Part shown: positions 27,887-36,439 of the stretch, one piece after another
Layout: the number at the start of each line of letters is the position of its first letter
How positions within the stretch are numbered: the stretch's first letter is position 1
Assembly (NCBI RefSeq): GCF_014534745.1
Contig: NZ_JACVVP010000009.1
Location: 124,001-188,000 of the forward strand
Origin: Flammeovirga sp. EKP202
GTDB lineage: Bacteria; Bacteroidota; Bacteroidia; Cytophagales; Flammeovirgaceae
DNA length: 64,000 bases
Reading direction: 5' to 3'
Made by a program: the position numbers and the translations under genes
The notes under the pieces: model-generated
The model's input: the letters and a program-made list of their open reading frames with translations, nothing else
The model's database searches: none
What the model was told of the DNA's origin: nothing

Positions 27887-30079
27887 ATGAAATTAAATTT
27901 ACTAGCAATATTACTTTTGGTTCAAGGCTTTGTTTTCGCACAAAACAAACCAACGCTTATTCCTTATCCTCAGGAGGTGAAGTGGAATGAAGGCCAATTT
28001 GAGCTGTCTAATAATACCACACTATTTGTTGAGGATGAAAATTTTGATACGAATCATTTCATTAATGAAATAAAGTTTCAAACAGGCATTGTATTACAAT
28101 TGGTGCAAAATAGTGAAGAGGCTACAATTCTCTTTTCTCAAACTAATGATATAAAAGAGGAGGAAGGGTACCGATTAGCGGTAACCGAAAATTCAATTCA
28201 ACTTAAAGCGAAAACTACAAAAGGAATTATCAACGGTTCTGTATCACTTTTACAACTTGTAGGAAGTACTCCAGAAGTTCCTGCAGTTGTAATTGATGAT
28301 GCTCCAAAGTTTGCTTGGAGAGGAATGATGTTGGATGTAAGCAGACACTTTTTTGATGTGGAAACCATCAAGTCGTATTTAGACTTAATGGCACATTATA
28401 AAATGAATAAATTTCACTGGCACTTGACAGAAGATCAAGGCTGGAGAATTGAAGTGAAACAATACCCACTTTTAACTGAAAATTCAGCTTATAGAACTGA
28501 AAAAGACGGTACAAGATACGGTGGCTTTTATACACAAGAACAAATCAAAGAAGTTGTTGCTTATGCCTCAAAAAGAGGAATTGAAGTAATTCCTGAAATT
28601 GATATGCCAGGTCATATGGTGGCCGCATTAGCTTCTTATCCAGAATTTTCATGTACAGGAGGCCCTTTTGAGGTACAAACAGAATGGGGTGTGCACGAAG
28701 ATGTTTTATGTGCTGGCAATGAAAGAACATATGAGTTTGTTCAAAATATTCTGGATGAAATTATGCCATTGTTCCCGTCAAAATACATGCACATAGGTGG
28801 GGATGAGTGCCCAAAATCAAGATGGAAAGAATGTCCTAAATGTCAAGCTAAAATCAAAACAGAAGGTTTGGAAGATGAGCATGAACTCCAAAGCTACTTC
28901 ATCAAGAGAGTAGAGAAAATGGTGAATGCCAACAGTAAGAAAATGACAGGTTGGGATGAGATTCTTGAAGGAGGATTGTCAGAAACGGCAACGGTACAGT
29001 TGTGGAGAGATTTTCATGATAAAGATGCTGTAAGGAAGATTGCTGAAATGGGGAATGATGTCATTGTATCACCTACAGGAATGTGTTACTTCGATTATGA
29101 TATTGTGACGACGGATGTGAAGCAAGTGTACAACTATCACCCTGTTCCTTCAGATTTGGCAAATGAAAAACACCATCATGTATTAGGTGGTGAATGTACG
29201 GTTTGGACAGAAAGAATCCCGGACAATGCCCGTTTAGACTTTATGATTTTTCCAAGAATCATTGCTTTCTCTGAAGCGCTTTGGGTAGGACAAAAACAAG
29301 GCTTTGATAATTTCGCTGAAAGATTAGAAAAAGAATATACTTACTTGGATTCAAAAGGAGTAGAATATGGTCCATCTTCAAAAGTGTTGGACGTTGAAAT
29401 TTTGAATCATAATGGACAATTAAAAGTACAGGCCCAAGCTTTAATAGAGGGTGTGACTTTAAAATATAAAAAGCCTTCATCAGAAGTGTTTGTTGATTAT
29501 AATGAAGCAATAGAAGTGAAAGAAACAGGGAAGATTATCATTCAAGGTTTTAGAAATGGAAAAGCTTATGGTGATCCTGTTTCTTCCAACTTCGTGATGC
29601 ATTTAGCCAACCAAGCGAACATTGAATTATCAACAGCACCTTCAAAACCTTATCACAAAGCAGGAGTAGAAGGTTTGATCGACGGAAGATTAGGTTTTGA
29701 ATCGAAGTTCAGTGATGAAAGCTGGATAGGCTTCAATGGGGAAGGTGTAACAGCCACATTGACTTTTGATGCACCAACTTCGATTTCATCAATTCAACTC
29801 CGTGCCTATGATGAAGTGGGGTCTTGGATTATGGCTCCAAAAGAGGTGGAAGTGCTTTATTCTAAAGATGGGAAAAAGTATAAATCTGCTAATAAATTTA
29901 AAACGGACGCCATTTCTAGTGACGGAGACGTATTAATTTATAATTGGGAAGGTTTATCAAAAGCGAAGGCCATCAAATCAATTAAAATTATCTATACCAA
30001 CGGCGGGCCACTTCCAAAAGGACATATGGGAGCAGGAAAGCCTGCTTGGTTATTTATCGACGAGATTATCATACAATAA
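27887..30079 (+). CDS. GH20 beta-N-acetylhexosaminidase with C-terminal discoidin-like domain
   Basis: Removes terminal beta-linked GlcNAc or GalNAc by substrate-assisted catalysis. 730 residues with signal peptide (ends at GFVFAQ). A GH20b N-terminal domain (about 20-140) precedes the catalytic barrel, which starts near FAWRGMMLDVSRHFF and KMNKFHWHLTEDQGWRIE. The catalytic pair is Asp306-Glu307 in HIGGDECP. After the barrel come a chitobiase-like beta domain (about 500-575) and an F5/8 type C-like domain (about 585-730, WIGFNGEGVTATLTFD), which could bind glycan. In this locus it would take GlcNAc from N-glycan antennae or core. The next GH92 gene starts 44 bases later. Confidence 0.94.
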   Translation: MKLNLLAILLLVQGFVFAQNKPTLIPYPQEVKWNEGQFELSNNTTLFVEDENFDTNHFINEIKFQTGIVLQLVQNSEEATILFSQTNDIKEEEGYRLAVTENSIQLKAKTTKGIINGSVSLLQLVGSTPEVPAVVIDDAPKFAWRGMMLDVSRHFFDVETIKSYLDLMAHYKMNKFHWHLTEDQGWRIEVKQYPLLTENSAYRTEKDGTRYGGFYTQEQIKEVVAYASKRGIEVIPEIDMPGHMVAALASYPEFSCTGGPFEVQTEWGVHEDVLCAGNERTYEFVQNILDEIMPLFPSKYMHIGGDECPKSRWKECPKCQAKIKTEGLEDEHELQSYFIKRVEKMVNANSKKMTGWDEILEGGLSETATVQLWRDFHDKDAVRKIAEMGNDVIVSPTGMCYFDYDIVTTDVKQVYNYHPVPSDLANEKHHHVLGGECTVWTERIPDNARLDFMIFPRIIAFSEALWVGQKQGFDNFAERLEKEYTYLDSKGVEYGPSSKVLDVEILNHNGQLKVQAQALIEGVTLKYKKPSSEVFVDYNEAIEVKETGKIIIQGFRNGKAYGDPVSSNFVMHLANQANIELSTAPSKPYHKAGVEGLIDGRLGFESKFSDESWIGFNGEGVTATLTFDAPTSISSIQLRAYDEVGSWIMAPKEVEVLYSKDGKKYKSANKFKTDAISSDGDVLIYNWEGLSKAKAIKSIKIIYTNGGPLPKGHMGAGKPAWLFIDEIIIQ

Positions 30080-30123
30080 GAACTGCCTTGGTTCTTCAAT
30101 ATATACTTTACTATTAATATACA

Positions 30124-33100
30124 ATGAATCGATTCTCCATTTCTTTTTTGTGGATTCCACTCCTTTTTGGGTGTGTGTCCCATCTAAATAACGTTGCAAG
30201 CAGTGCTCAAGACGAGTCTGAAATTATTTCTTACACAAAATATGTTGATCCGTTTATCGGAACAGGTGGTCATGGACATACCTTTCCAGGTGCTACGGTG
30301 CCATTTGGTATGGTACAGTTAAGTCCTGATACCGGTGTTGAAGGATGGGACTGGAGTTCTGGATATCACGTTTCAGATTCTTCTGTTATGGGATTCTCAC
30401 ATACGCACCTTCAAGGAACAGGTGGCGGAGATTATGGAGATATTTTATTTATGCCGACCGTTGGTGAAATCAAAACAGAGCCAGGTTCTAAAGCTAATCC
30501 TGATGAAGGATACCGCTCGCGTTTTGAGCATGTAAATGAGCAAGCCGACCCAGGGTATTATTCTGTATTTTTAGAAGATTATAAAGTATTAGCAGAGTTA
30601 ACAGCAACAACAAGAGTAGGTGTACACCGCTACACTTTCCCAGAGTCTGATGCTTCACATATCATTTTAGATCTAAAGCATGGTATTTCTGATACAGCAA
30701 GAGAGACATGGTTCCAAGTGAATGGCGATAATGAGATTGTAGGTTTAAGACGTTCATCAGGTTGGGCAAGAGATCAGTACATTTATTTTGTAGCTCAATT
30801 CTCAAAACCTTTCAAATCGATCCAAGGTGTAAAAGGTAGTGAATTGATCGATAACGCTACTAAAGTGGAAGGTGATGATGTGAAAGCCGTGATCAACTAT
30901 GATACAAAATTGGATGAAGAAGTGGTGGTAAAAGTAGCCATTTCTTCGGTGTCAATTGACGGAGCTCGTAAAAACATGGAAGCAGAAACTCAAGGCTTCG
31001 ACTTTGAGGCCGTAAAAAGACAAGCTGATTTAACTTGGAATGAAAAGCTTTCAAAAATTGAAGTAGAAGGTGGAGATCAAGTACAACGTACTATTTTCTA
31101 TACTTCTTTATACCATTCTATGACGGTTCCTAACGTATTCATGGACGTTGATCATCAGTATAGAGGAATGGATCATAAAATTCATAAAGCGGAAGGATTT
31201 ACAAATTATACTTTATTCTCTTTATGGGATACTTTCAGAGCAACGCATCCATTATTTACATTAACATCGCCAAAAGAAAATAACGATTTTATCAAATCAA
31301 TGTTGGCAAAATATGAGCAATCAGGTCAGTTGCCAGTTTGGGAATTAGCTGCTAATGAAACAGGAACAATGATTGGTTTCCACTCAGCACCTGTAATTGT
31401 GGATGCAATGTTGAAAGGTCAAACTAATTTTGATGAAGAAAAAGCATATGAAGCATTAGTAGCTGCAGCTGAAGATCCAAGAAGAGGTTTGAACTGGTTT
31501 AATGCTGAAGGATATATTCCAATGGAAAAAGAAGCAAACTCTGTTTCTAAACAAGTGGAATATGCTTATGATATGTGGACGGTAGCTCAAGTGGCAAAGC
31601 GTTTGGGTAAAACAGAAGATTACAAAAAATACAGCAATAGAGCCTTAAATTATAAGTTGTTATTCAACGAGGAAACAGGTTTTATCAGAGGGAAAGATTT
31701 ATATGGTAATTGGGTGACACCTTTTGATCCAATGAATATTTCTTTATTGGGAGCTGGTGAATATACAGAAGGAAATGCATGGCATTACAATTTCTTTGCT
31801 CCTCAAGATGTGAACGGATTGATTGAATTGCACGGTGGTGATGCTGGTTTTGTAGCAAAAGTGGATGAAATGTTTGAGCAAGAAGCTGTAAATGATAACC
31901 ATATGGCACATGATGTGACAGGTTTGATCGGACAGTATGCTCAAGGTAATGAGCCATCGCACCACGCCATTTATTTATACAACTACGCAGGTCAGCCTTC
32001 TAAAACACAAGCAAGAATCCGTCAAGTGATGGACGAAATGTACACAGCCGAAAGAGATGGTCTTTCAGGTAATGAAGATTGTGGTCAGATGTCGGCTTGG
32101 TACGTGTTCTCAGCGATGGGCTTCTATCCTGTAAACCCCGCCAACGGAGAATATATCATTGGTAGCCCGATTTTCTCAAAAGTGACCATTCACTTAGATA
32201 ATGGAAACGATTTCGTGATTGAAGCGAAAAACAACGACATCAATAACCTTTATATTCAAGGTGCAACTTTAAATGGTAACCCATTTGATAAATCATTTAT
32301 CACACATCAGCAAATAGAAGAAGGTGGAAAAATCACATTTGAAATGGGAGCCTCAAAATCGACATGGAGTGAGGCAAAAGAAAGTCGTCCTGTTTCTTAT
32401 GCAATTACACCTGCTGAAGAAGCAGAATTATTAGAAGTAAAAGAGCAAGTGTTCCGTCCTGCCATTACTAATAAATCCGTAATCTTTAATACAACGGCAA
32501 CTGTTGGTTTAAAATGTATCACTCCTGAAGTGAAAATTTACTATACATTGGATGGTTCTACACCTTCAGCTTCTTCTACAGAATACACTGAGGTGTTTAC
32601 ATTGGATCAATCAACGATGGTAAAAGCAATTGCAATCAACGAACATGGAGCGTCAAGTAAAGTATCAGAATTTGATTTCAAAAAAGCCTATTACAATACT
32701 GGTGAAGAATTCCCTAAGTTGTCAATCAACTATGAGAAAAACGCTTCTTATGATGCAGGTGATAATGGTATTTTGAATGGAGAATATGCGTCAGATAACT
32801 TAAGAGATGGTAAGTGGGATGGTGTTTCAGGACAAGACTTGGAAGCTGTTGTGGATTTAGGTGAGCCAAAACAATTGCACCAATTGTCTATGGGCTTCTT
32901 GGAAAATACATCTTCATGGTTATTCTTACCTCAAAAAATCACATTCTACGTTTCAAAAGACGGCAAAGAATTTACAGAGGTAAGTCAACAAACAGTTGAA
33001 ATGCCAAATGATCACCCAGTGATCAGCGTAACAAGATTCTCAGCTGAAGTGAATGGCACTTACCAATATGTAAAAGTGGTAGCCGAGCCTTTCGAGAAAT

Positions 33101-33168
33101 TACCAACCTGGCATTTAGGGGCAGGGAACACACCTTGGATGTTTACAGATGAATTAGTGATTGAATAA
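30124..33168 (+). CDS. GH92 alpha-mannosidase with extra C-terminal carbohydrate-binding-like domains
   Basis: 1014 residues. The first about 760 residues are a complete GH92 enzyme: KYVDPFIGTGGHGHTFPGATVPFGMVQLSPD, FSLWDTFRATHPLF, EGNAWHYNFF, GNEPSHH at 608-614 and GNEDCGQMSAW at 649-659. Residues about 780-853 form a chitobiase/hexosaminidase C-terminal-type domain (YYTLDGSTPSASSTEY). Residues 865-1014 resemble a discoidin-like domain with closing WHLGAGNTPWMFTDELVIE; the GH20 neighbour ends in a very similar way. The N-terminus has a lipoprotein-like stretch (FGCVS, Cys near residue 18). It ends the main transcript, as a terminator follows. Confidence 0.93.
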   Translation: MNRFSISFLWIPLLFGCVSHLNNVASSAQDESEIISYTKYVDPFIGTGGHGHTFPGATVPFGMVQLSPDTGVEGWDWSSGYHVSDSSVMGFSHTHLQGTGGGDYGDILFMPTVGEIKTEPGSKANPDEGYRSRFEHVNEQADPGYYSVFLEDYKVLAELTATTRVGVHRYTFPESDASHIILDLKHGISDTARETWFQVNGDNEIVGLRRSSGWARDQYIYFVAQFSKPFKSIQGVKGSELIDNATKVEGDDVKAVINYDTKLDEEVVVKVAISSVSIDGARKNMEAETQGFDFEAVKRQADLTWNEKLSKIEVEGGDQVQRTIFYTSLYHSMTVPNVFMDVDHQYRGMDHKIHKAEGFTNYTLFSLWDTFRATHPLFTLTSPKENNDFIKSMLAKYEQSGQLPVWELAANETGTMIGFHSAPVIVDAMLKGQTNFDEEKAYEALVAAAEDPRRGLNWFNAEGYIPMEKEANSVSKQVEYAYDMWTVAQVAKRLGKTEDYKKYSNRALNYKLLFNEETGFIRGKDLYGNWVTPFDPMNISLLGAGEYTEGNAWHYNFFAPQDVNGLIELHGGDAGFVAKVDEMFEQEAVNDNHMAHDVTGLIGQYAQGNEPSHHAIYLYNYAGQPSKTQARIRQVMDEMYTAERDGLSGNEDCGQMSAWYVFSAMGFYPVNPANGEYIIGSPIFSKVTIHLDNGNDFVIEAKNNDINNLYIQGATLNGNPFDKSFITHQQIEEGGKITFEMGASKSTWSEAKESRPVSYAITPAEEAELLEVKEQVFRPAITNKSVIFNTTATVGLKCITPEVKIYYTLDGSTPSASSTEYTEVFTLDQSTMVKAIAINEHGASSKVSEFDFKKAYYNTGEEFPKLSINYEKNASYDAGDNGILNGEYASDNLRDGKWDGVSGQDLEAVVDLGEPKQLHQLSMGFLENTSSWLFLPQKITFYVSKDGKEFTEVSQQTVEMPNDHPVISVTRFSAEVNGTYQYVKVVAEPFEKLPTWHLGAGNTPWMFTDELVIE

Positions 33169-33186
33169 AAAAAGCCAATTATAAAG

Positions 33187-33218
33187 GCCCCATGCATATT
33201 ATTTAGCATGGGGCTTCA
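33187..33218 (+). terminator. Terminator between the second and third GH92 genes
   Basis: Perfect 9-bp GC-rich stem GCCCCATGC (33187-33195) with GCATGGGGC (33206-33214), tail TTCATTT. The ATG at 33208 sits inside this hairpin and is therefore an unlikely start for the next gene. Confidence 0.7.
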
Positions 33219-33234
33219 TTTCAAAATAGATGCA

Positions 33235-35475
33235 ATGAAAAAAATATTTTACTTATTAACTCTTTTCTTGAGCACTTCACTTTTAGCACAAGATTATACA
33301 GAGTATGTGAACCCATTTATCGGAACTTCAAATTACGGAGCAACCAACCCTGGAGCAATTGCACCAAGAGGTATGGTTTCAGTCGTTCCTTTTAATACAT
33401 CAGGCAAAGGCAATAAAATGGAAAAAGACAGCGATTGGTTGTCCTTTCCTTATGCATATGAAAATACCATTTTCACAGGTTATAGTCATGTCAACTTAAG
33501 TGGTGTAGGTTGTCCTGATTTAGGAGCTGTTATTGTAATGCCGACAACAGGCGATTTGAATATTCATCCAACAGAATACGGTACCACTTATTCAAAAGAA
33601 ACAGCCAAGGCAGGGTATTATTCTAATTTCTTAGAGAAATATCAAGTTGCAACTGAAGTGACGGCGACACAAAGAGCAGGGATTAGTAAATATAAATTCC
33701 CAGCAGGTAAAGCCAATTTACTTTTGAACCTAGGTCAAGCTCTTTCAAATGAAAGCGGTGCCATGGTGAAAGTAGTCAATGATCAGGAGATCGAAGGCAT
33801 GAGAATGATAGGGTCTTTCTGTTATAACAATCCTCAGACTATTTACCCGGTTTACTTCGTGATGAAAGTAAATAAGAAAGCGGATAGAACAGGAGTTTGG
33901 CAACAGCACAATAAAATTGATGGCATTGAAGCACAATGGATGTCAGCCTACAATGGTCAGCAACGAATTATTGAAGATGCTTATTACCCAATCATTGGTG
34001 ATTCATTAGGAGCTTATTTCTCTTATGATTTTGAGGTAGCGACTGAAGTAGAAGTGAAAATTGGTATTTCTTATGTAAGTATCGAAAATGCAAGAGAGAA
34101 CTTAGAAAAAGAAGTTTCAAACGTTTCATTTGATGAAATTGCCAACAGAGCTAAAGACAATTGGAATGAAAAATTATCAAGAATTGAAGTAGAAGGTGGT
34201 TCTGATGATGACAAAACCGTTTTCTATACAGCCCTTTACCATTCTATGATTCACCCGAACGTAATGAGTGATGTGAATGGTGAATATCCAGAAGCAAAAA
34301 CACGTAAAACAAAGAAAACAGAGGGTGAACGTTATACTGTTTTCAGCCTTTGGGATACGTACAGAAACTTACATCAATTGATGACTTTAGTTTATCCAGA
34401 GCAACAATTGAATATGGTCAATACCATGTTGGATATTTATGATGAAACAGGTTGGTTGCCAAAGTGGGAATTAAACGGAACAGAGACATTTACAATGGTA
34501 GGTGATCCTGCCGCAATTGTTGTAGCAGATACTTATTTAAGAGGACTAAGAGGTTTTGATGAGCAGAAAGCATTTGATGCCATTCTTAAATCAGCTTACC
34601 CTGTTGAAGGAGGTAACCCAGTAAGACCATGTGTAGACAATTACATCAAATACGGTTATGTTCCTGTAGAAGATGAATTAGAAGATAAACTTTGGGGTTC
34701 AGTTTCTACAACATTAGAATATACGGTTGCGGATTGGAGTATTGCTCAGTTTGCAAAAGAATTAGGAGATCAAGAAAAGTACAAAGAGTTCTATAACCGT
34801 TCAATGGGTTATAAAAAGATGTTTGACAAAGAGTCGAACTTCTTAAGACCGAAACACATGGATGGTAAATGGCACGAACCATTTGATCCAGCACACGGTG
34901 CAAACTTTGAACACAATATCGGGTACGTAGAGGGAAATGCATACCAATATAACCTAATGGTACAATATGACATCCCAGGTTTAGTAAAGCAGTTTGGTGG
35001 TAGCAAAGCTTTCGTCAACCGTTTGGATGAGATCTTCGAAAAAGATCAGTTTGATATGGCCAATGAGCCTGATATGGCCTATCCATATGCATATAACTAC
35101 ATCAAAGGAAAAGAATACAAAACACAAGACAAGGTAATTGAATTGAGAGAGAAATATTTCACTAACAAGCCTGACGGTATTGCCGGAAACGATGATACAG
35201 GAACAATGTCAGCTTGGGTAGTCTTTTCTATGATGGGCTTCTATCCGGATGCTCCATCAACACCTCAATATGCTTTAACCACTCCAGCGTTTGACAAAGT
35301 GACGATCAAACTAGATAACGATGTTTGGGAAACTGATGAGCTTGTCATTAAAAAAGAAGGAGGAAATACAAACCATATTCAATCCATCAAAGTGAATGGA
35401 AAAACGAAGAAAGGATACTTTATTTCTCACAAAGATTTAGTGGGAGCAAAGGAAATCATCTTTACTACAAAATAG
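33235..35475 (+). CDS. Divergent GH92-family alpha-mannosidase
   Basis: I place the start at 33235 (746 residues): it gives a clean signal peptide MKKIFYLLTLFLSTSLLAQ. The earlier in-frame ATG at 33208 lies in a terminator hairpin and would add an unlikely leader. The GH92 fold is clear: EYVNPFIGTSNYGATNPGAIAPRGMVSVVP, FSLWDTYRNLHQ, EGNAYQYN, and a C-terminal FSMMGFYPDAPSTPQYAL. Key motifs differ from its two neighbours: GNEPSHH is replaced by NEPDMAYPY (from 610), and GNEDCGQMS by GNDDTGTMS (651-659). It therefore probably acts on another linkage or substrate. Followed by a strong terminator. Confidence 0.9.
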   Translation: MKKIFYLLTLFLSTSLLAQDYTEYVNPFIGTSNYGATNPGAIAPRGMVSVVPFNTSGKGNKMEKDSDWLSFPYAYENTIFTGYSHVNLSGVGCPDLGAVIVMPTTGDLNIHPTEYGTTYSKETAKAGYYSNFLEKYQVATEVTATQRAGISKYKFPAGKANLLLNLGQALSNESGAMVKVVNDQEIEGMRMIGSFCYNNPQTIYPVYFVMKVNKKADRTGVWQQHNKIDGIEAQWMSAYNGQQRIIEDAYYPIIGDSLGAYFSYDFEVATEVEVKIGISYVSIENARENLEKEVSNVSFDEIANRAKDNWNEKLSRIEVEGGSDDDKTVFYTALYHSMIHPNVMSDVNGEYPEAKTRKTKKTEGERYTVFSLWDTYRNLHQLMTLVYPEQQLNMVNTMLDIYDETGWLPKWELNGTETFTMVGDPAAIVVADTYLRGLRGFDEQKAFDAILKSAYPVEGGNPVRPCVDNYIKYGYVPVEDELEDKLWGSVSTTLEYTVADWSIAQFAKELGDQEKYKEFYNRSMGYKKMFDKESNFLRPKHMDGKWHEPFDPAHGANFEHNIGYVEGNAYQYNLMVQYDIPGLVKQFGGSKAFVNRLDEIFEKDQFDMANEPDMAYPYAYNYIKGKEYKTQDKVIELREKYFTNKPDGIAGNDDTGTMSAWVVFSMMGFYPDAPSTPQYALTTPAFDKVTIKLDNDVWETDELVIKKEGGNTNHIQSIKVNGKTKKGYFISHKDLVGAKEIIFTTK

Positions 35476-35495
35476 AGAATCACTACAAAGTGTAT

Positions 35496-35533
35496 AAAAA
35501 AAGTCAGGGCTGAAATGCCTTGACTTTTTTTTT
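35496..35533 (+). terminator. Intrinsic terminator at end of the N-glycan locus
   Basis: AAAAAAGTCAGGGC (ends 35510) pairs with GCCTTGACTTTTTT (from 35517) with one G-U pair and a 6-base loop; nine T follow the stem core. Confidence 0.9.
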
Positions 35534-35539
35534 ATGCAC

Positions 35540-35702
35540 TAAGCAGTTGCACATTTAAAATTGGGATAAGTTGAATTATTATTTTTTAGTATAATCAAGG
35601 CAGAATAGAAGAGCATAGCCGAAGCTACGTGATGATATTCTAACGCAGAGTAGGCTAAAAAAGAAAATCCAAAACTTCCTATTTTAATTGTACAACTGCT
35701 TA
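35540..35702. mobile_element. MITE-like element with about 30-bp terminal inverted repeats
   Basis: 163 bases. The left end begins TAAGCAGTTGCACATTTAAA and the right end is its imperfect complement (35673-35702). The first 10 bases match perfectly and about 20 of the first 23 match. The inside is also partly self-complementary: AGAATA with TATTCT, and ATTTTTTAG with CTAAAAAAG. The whole element could fold as one long hairpin. It has no coding capacity. A non-autonomous transposon or dispersed repeat is the simplest reading. No clear target duplication is visible. Confidence 0.55.
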
Positions 35703-35757
35703 ATATTAGGTCGCTATCTGTTTAATTTCAAAAAAACGCCTGACATCAAATTAAAAT

Positions 35758-36237
35758 CTATAATACTTTCAAAATATCACCTTCGATTTTTTGAGGTTCA
35801 GTATTTGGAGCAAAACGCTTTACTGGATTTCCATTTTTATCAATTAAGAACTTTGTGAAGTTCCACTTGATGGCATTGATAAGCGTTCCGGGTAATTCTT
35901 TTTTCAAAAACTTGAAAATGGGGTGAGCGTCTGATCCGTTGACATTCACTTTTGCTGTTAATGGGAACGTTACTCCATAGTTTAATTGACAAGTAGAAAC
36001 CATGTCTTTATTTTCTACTGGTTCTTGACTAGCAAACTGATTACATGGAAAACCAATGATCACTAACCCTTTATCCTTGTATTTTTGATATAGTTCTTCT
36101 AATCCATGAAACTGAGGAGTTAAACCACATTGTGTTGCCGTATTAACGACCAATACCGTTTTTCCTTCGAAATCACTCATCGCAATATCTTCGCCCAAAG
36201 TGTTTTGAGCAGAGAAGTCATAAAAAGGTGCACTCAT
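35758..36237 (-). CDS. Glutathione peroxidase family thiol peroxidase
   Basis: 159 residues, cytoplasmic. Reduces hydrogen peroxide or organic hydroperoxides; bacterial Cys forms usually use thioredoxin rather than glutathione. The peroxidatic Cys37 lies in [12 protein letters not shown], with Gln in [12 protein letters not shown] and Trp-Asn in [11 protein letters not shown] completing the family tetrad. Cys in NQF and Cys in [10 protein letters not shown] could serve as resolving residues. It starts [13 protein letters not shown] with no signal peptide. It is a single gene and is probably an oxidative stress enzyme. Confidence 0.94.
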   Translation of the reverse strand: MSAPFYDFSAQNTLGEDIAMSDFEGKTVLVVNTATQCGLTPQFHGLEELYQKYKDKGLVIIGFPCNQFASQEPVENKDMVSTCQLNYGVTFPLTAKVNVNGSDAHPIFKFLKKELPGTLINAIKWNFTKFLIDKNGNPVKRFAPNTEPQKIEGDILKVL

Positions 36238-36439
36238 TTTTTTAACGTTGGAATGTTGATTTAATATGTAAATTAAAGATGATTATTTAAAAGTGAATAA
36301 TCAATCATTTGTTTAGAATAACATATAAATGGGGGGAATGTTTTTAAAAAATGTGTATTTTCATACATGATAACGATAATTTTCATAGATTAGATTATTG
36401 TAAATAATTACTCCTTAAATAGATTCAACTTTTTTGTTT

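Noticed and set aside
33208..33234. Earlier in-frame ATG for the third GH92 gene
   Set aside because: It lies within the GCCCCATGC terminator hairpin and adds residues that spoil the signal peptide.
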